Source of the DNA: Amphirosellinia nigrospora
Lineage: Eukaryota > Ascomycota > Sordariomycetes > Xylariales > Xylariaceae
Length of the DNA stretch: 64,000 nt
Direction of reading: 5' to 3'
NCBI GenBank assembly: GCA_004123355.1
Contig: SCHM01000002.1
Location: 6,669,569 to 6,733,568, forward strand
A program made the translations under genes and the position numbers. The notes beneath the pieces were generated by a model, which saw nothing but the letters and a program-made list of their open reading frames with translations, had not been told where the DNA came from and ran no database searches. This document shows, piece after piece, positions 60,995-64,000 of this stretch; positions within the stretch are counted from its first letter, which is position 1; each line of letters starts with the position of its first letter.

Positions 60995-62275
60995 ATGGCG
61001 GATGAGGGTCTCGTGCACAAGGTGCGAGAGCTGGGGGACATGGACCTGGCAGCACTTCTCTGTCTCATCAGCCGCGAGCACTGCATCATTAGCACCGACG
61101 CCGAGTATCTCGACGACCTGACAGTGGAACTTCAACTCGTCGCCTCGCGCACCTTCGGCCTGAGCTCCGCCGTCGTAGACTGCACCCCCGAGACGACGCT
61201 CGACGACCTTGCCGCCGCAATCCAGCTACGTCCCCCGACGCCGCAGCCGACTCCCATCCCTTGTACGCCTTCGCCCCTGCACTCGCGCGGATCGGAAGGA
61301 TACAACAACAACACACGCCACAACACCGGTAATGGGTGGTCACATTTGCAGCAGCAGCAGATCGCCAACGTAATACTCGCGCGAAACCTCGACACGGCGC
61401 CCAAGGCGGTGCAGATCCAGTGCCTAGAGCTGATGCGCACGCGGCGGATTTTCACTCGGACGGCGGTCCAAGCATGCCCTAAGCAATTCCTGCTCGTCGC
61501 CGTCCTCGGGTCCGAGAGCGCCGGCCAAGCCCGCTTGACGAAGCACCTAAACGACCACTTCTACATCTCGCACTGGCAAGACCCCGAGGATGGATTTCCA
61601 CACCTAGACGAGGAGGAAGAGGGAAGGGAAGCGGGAGGTTCCCATGCCGACGACAATAGAGGAGACGCCAGCAACGCCGATAGAACCAGAAGGGACGAGC
61701 AAGACGACGACGCAGCCAGCCAAGCAAGCTCAGCAAGCGTCGTTCGCCGGCCGCGGAGTTCAAGGACGCCATCAACACCAATACCCACAGTCCGGGGACA
61801 GCACACAGCAACAACGGACTGGGCGCTCCGAAGCGAAGAGAATTCCCAGGCAATAGACAGTAGCAACACGGGACGCAGCCAAGTCTTCACCGAAACAGAC
61901 ATATCGACACTCTCGACGCTAAGCCTCCAGACCCACGTCGACATAGAAGTCCAGCGGTACCAGATGAACATCATCGCCTTCCTGCGCCTCCACCGGGCCG
62001 TGACACCGGGCAGCGTCCCGCCGGCTGCGACGACGCACTTCCGTACGCTGATCCGCTCGCTGGCGGCGCTCCACGGCCTCGACTTCGCGACCCCGGAGCT
62101 AGTCCAGCTCGCTGCCCGCAAGATCTACGCGCACCACATTGTCATTGTGCCGCCCGAGCGCGAGCGGAGCATGCAATGGGGGAGCGATCTGGCCGTTGTC
62201 CAGGCGTTGCTGGAGGACGTGCAGCCCGAGGATGTGGTTGAAGATGTGTTGGGGACGGTAGATGTGCCACTCTAA
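60995..62275 (+). CDS. Magnesium-chelatase-like (degenerate AAA+) fungal protein
   Basis: 426 aa, one uninterrupted exon. Start chosen at MADEGLVHKVRELGDMDLAA, where conservation begins. Blocks: LAALLCLISREHCIISTDAE, ELQLVASRTFGLSSAVVDCT, a Pro/Ser-rich insertion (PTPQPTPIPCTPSPLHSR), NVILARNLDTAPKAVQIQCL, RRIFTRTAVQACPKQFLLVA, LTKHLNDHFYISHW, an acidic/Ser-rich linker, then VDIEVQRYQMNIIAFLRLHR, ALHGLDFATPELVQLAARKI, ERERSMQWGSDLAVVQALLE. Fungal genome annotations call this family 'magnesium chelatase' because of a fold like ChlI. Fungi make no chlorophyll, and here no Walker A (GxxGxGK) is visible where the nucleotide loop should be, so a chelatase reaction is unlikely. It has no frame break. 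Confidence 0.85.
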   Translation: MADEGLVHKVRELGDMDLAALLCLISREHCIISTDAEYLDDLTVELQLVASRTFGLSSAVVDCTPETTLDDLAAAIQLRPPTPQPTPIPCTPSPLHSRGSEGYNNNTRHNTGNGWSHLQQQQIANVILARNLDTAPKAVQIQCLELMRTRRIFTRTAVQACPKQFLLVAVLGSESAGQARLTKHLNDHFYISHWQDPEDGFPHLDEEEEGREAGGSHADDNRGDASNADRTRRDEQDDDAASQASSASVVRRPRSSRTPSTPIPTVRGQHTATTDWALRSEENSQAIDSSNTGRSQVFTETDISTLSTLSLQTHVDIEVQRYQMNIIAFLRLHRAVTPGSVPPAATTHFRTLIRSLAALHGLDFATPELVQLAARKIYAHHIVIVPPERERSMQWGSDLAVVQALLEDVQPEDVVEDVLGTVDVPL

Positions 62276-62848
62276 AGAAAGAGACGATAAATGGCCAGGG
62301 TTACGGTGGAAATTCTGAAAAAATTATCAAGAGAAAAAACATTCGAACCCACAATAGCATAAGGCATGATTATAGATACCCCGTTAGTACAGATAGTTAA
62401 ATCACTTTGGCAGCTGCTGAGAGAAAGTAGCATGAATCAGGTAGTGTGATTCTGATTATAATACCTGTGACAAGTATGCCCAAGTACAGGAGGTATAAAA
62501 GTAAAGGCTCCATCGACGCTTCAGCACCAGCAATTTCGTCCTTTCCGCTCTGCAGGGCGTTTCCACACGCTTTCCTAAGAAAGGGGAAGGCCATGATCTA
62601 ATCGTTTTCTGTCGTGTATCGCATTTCGTAATTTTACACACAAAATTTCAAATCTTTCCTCGAACGCCAAGGCCTCTCACGGATGCCTCTGATGCCAAAG
62701 CCTTCCTATCCCTGGCATAGATATATCCTTGCTGTTCCCATCCTTCATTAGGTCACATACATAATGTGTAGGTAGTCTATAATCTCCTTGCTTTCGTTGA
62801 TGCCTCGTACAATATTTCGTCTGCCACAGAAAAATAGCAAACACATTA
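62276..62848. other. Intergenic, convergent 3' ends
   Basis: About 570 bases. A 65-codon frame on the minus strand (62397-62594) with a hydrophobic run MEPLLLYLLYLGILVTGIII could encode a tiny membrane protein, but it has no family match. Confidence 0.35.
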
Positions 62849-64000
62849 TTAGTAGACCTGGTCAACCCTGCAGGACCAGCCAGACTCCTTGGCTAACAAA
62901 GGTAGACTAGATAACTTGTTAGTCGCACGCGCATTGCCAAGAAACGTGCTAGGGGTAAGAACTTACCTTGCTCCTAAGCACCAGCCCAACTCATTATCTT
63001 TTATCTTCTTAGCAATTCTGACCTCACGGTCGATTGGCATGTCATAACCTGTGTGTAGAAGGCCAATCATGAAGTTAAGATCGAGGCAATACTCGCCACG
63101 ACCCTGCAGCTCATCTAGAGCTTCTGGGAGGTTGCTGAAGCCGTCCCAGGACTCTTCCCCACCGCAGACGGTGTGTGCTAGCTCGTGAAGCTCGCGCAAG
63201 GTAAAAGAGTCTGGCATTCCCAAAGGCTTGGTGCGATCGTAAAAAAAGGAGAAAATGTAGACATCTTCCCGCGCAAAGGTCTTAGCAAGCGAGGGCTGAT
63301 GGACTCCATTGAAGGAGCAGGGTGCCAGTTTGCACTGGGCATCCTTCACCAGTATCTTCTCAGCGAGACTACGACATTGAGCCGGAGCAGGGATGGCCGG
63401 ACCAGTTACATTCAATTCGATTTCGCCTGTACCCAGCGGGCTATCCTTCGGTAATTTCACCTTGATGACATCGCTTTGTCCAGCGTTGATGCATGGATGG
63501 TTCTTGATAGGTTTCTTGAGGAAGGCTAAACTCCTCTCCTTCTCGTATATGTCTTGAAGCAGACTGAGGTGGATTGAATTGCGAGCAGCCATGAGGCCAT
63601 ATCCAAGATGAGAATGTTGATAGAGGTCAAAGTGCCTCCCGCCAAAAGACAAGGAATACTTGTGATCGCCTTCGGCCATCTTCTCGGGCATCCCACCAGA
63701 ACTGAGTCCCTTGAAGGTTGGCTCAAAAACGATCTGTGTCGATCCACCTCCAAGATCAAAAATAGCGGCAGTGGGACTGTCGTCTGGGCCGCCGATTTTC
63801 CCCAAAAGGTAGTTAGTGGTGATCCAGGCGTAGACGCCCTCGTCAGAACCATCCATGATCGCAATGCCGTTCTCTTTCTCCGAAACAACGGCGAAGGGGT
63901 AGTCCTTCTCCAAATGACTCCGCACGGTCTTTAGGATGGTGTCAGCTGCGTCAGTTCCAATCATACGCAGACCAGCCGTGGCTTTGACGGCGATCGGAGT
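62849..64000 (-). CDS. gda1: Guanosine diphosphatase GDA1 (GDA1/CD39 family), 5' partial
   Basis: The 3' part of the gene; it runs off the right edge. Exons 62967-64000 and 62849-62906, joined by a 60 bp intron that rebuilds the family C-terminus GASLPLLAKESGWSCRVDQV. Apyrase conserved regions are visible: TPIAVKATAGLRMIG (ACR2), GSDEGVYAWITTNYLLG (ACR3), AAIFDLGGGSTQIVFEP (ACR4), and HSHLGYGLMAARNSIH and FTLRELHELAHTVCGGEESW further on. Cys pairs near CINAGQ and CSFNG fit the lumenal disulfides. GDA1 hydrolyses GDP to GMP in the Golgi lumen so that GMP can be exchanged for GDP-mannose, supporting mannosylation. The membrane anchor and ACR1 lie outside the window. No frame break. Confidence 0.94.

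Noticed and set aside
62340-62360. A TTCGAA-type B-box resembling a tRNA T-loop
   Set aside because: The flanking bases do not pair as a T-stem and no acceptor or anticodon arm can be drawn.
62397-62594. A 65-codon frame with a hydrophobic run
   Set aside because: Could be a tiny membrane protein but sits between converging genes and has no supporting similarity.

Overview
The window is nuclear DNA of a filamentous ascomycete (Pezizomycotina, most likely Sordariomycetes). The support is short 47-112 bp spliceosomal introns with GT..AG ends, no operons, genes on both strands, and a set of recognisable fungal proteins: Mediator Med5/Nut1, Ypt7/Rab7, GDA1, an Irc22/TRAP-alpha-like ER protein, a DUF1996 protein, a HET-domain protein and a Cyb2-like flavohaemoprotein. 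The genus cannot be named from the sequence alone.

Layout. 1-1.2 kb: 3' part of a secreted DUF1996 gene (+). 1.7-6.1 kb: a large DExH RNA helicase (-). 6.5-7.5 kb: aprataxin/Hnt3-like DNA repair protein (+). 8.2-8.8 kb: AT-hook (HMGA-like) protein (-). 9.8-13.0 kb: a multi-exon gene of unknown function with poly-Gly/RGG tracts (-). 13.7-14.8 kb: 2OG-Fe(II) oxygenase (+). 15.1-16.1 kb: Irc22-like ER membrane protein (-). 16.3-17.7 kb: fumarylacetoacetase (-). 18.1-20.1 kb: CocE/X-Pro dipeptidyl-peptidase family hydrolase (-). 20.8-22.8 kb: arylsulfatase (-). 23.9-27.3 kb: Mediator subunit 5 (-), with a tandem copy of its 3' end just downstream. 29.4-30.1 kb: small conserved fungal protein (-). 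30.1-38.6 kb: a gene-free stretch of about 8.5 kb. 38.6-40.5 kb: HET-domain protein (-). 42.5-43.9 kb: cell-surface protein with one membrane span (+). 44.6-45.3 kb: DUF4202 protein (+). 45.8-47.4 kb: cytochrome b5/FMN dehydrogenase (+). 48.1-49.2 kb: Myb/SANT-like protein (+). 49.5-52.0 kb: unknown multi-exon gene (-). 52.4-53.1 kb: EthD-domain protein (-). 55.4-56.8 kb: SLC35F-type transporter (-). 58.0-59.1 kb: Rab7/Ypt7 (-). 60.0-60.7 kb: probable mitochondrial protein (+). 61.0-62.3 kb: degenerate magnesium-chelatase-like protein (+). 62.8-64.0 kb: GDA1 guanosine diphosphatase, open at the right edge (-).

The genes are mostly independent housekeeping, secreted and regulatory genes. I see no convincing biosynthetic cluster and no mobile element that is still readable. 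The strongest global signal is technical: almost every gene carries one or more single-base frame breaks, usually repaired by adding one base to a short homopolymer, while the protein on both sides is well conserved. This points to homopolymer under-calls in an uncorrected long-read consensus rather than pseudogenes. Coordinates below span these breaks. The most interesting biological signals are the tandem duplication of the Med5 3' end, the poly-Gly/RGG gene, the long gene-free region with a strong G-quadruplex motif, and the unknown gene at 49.5-52 kb.
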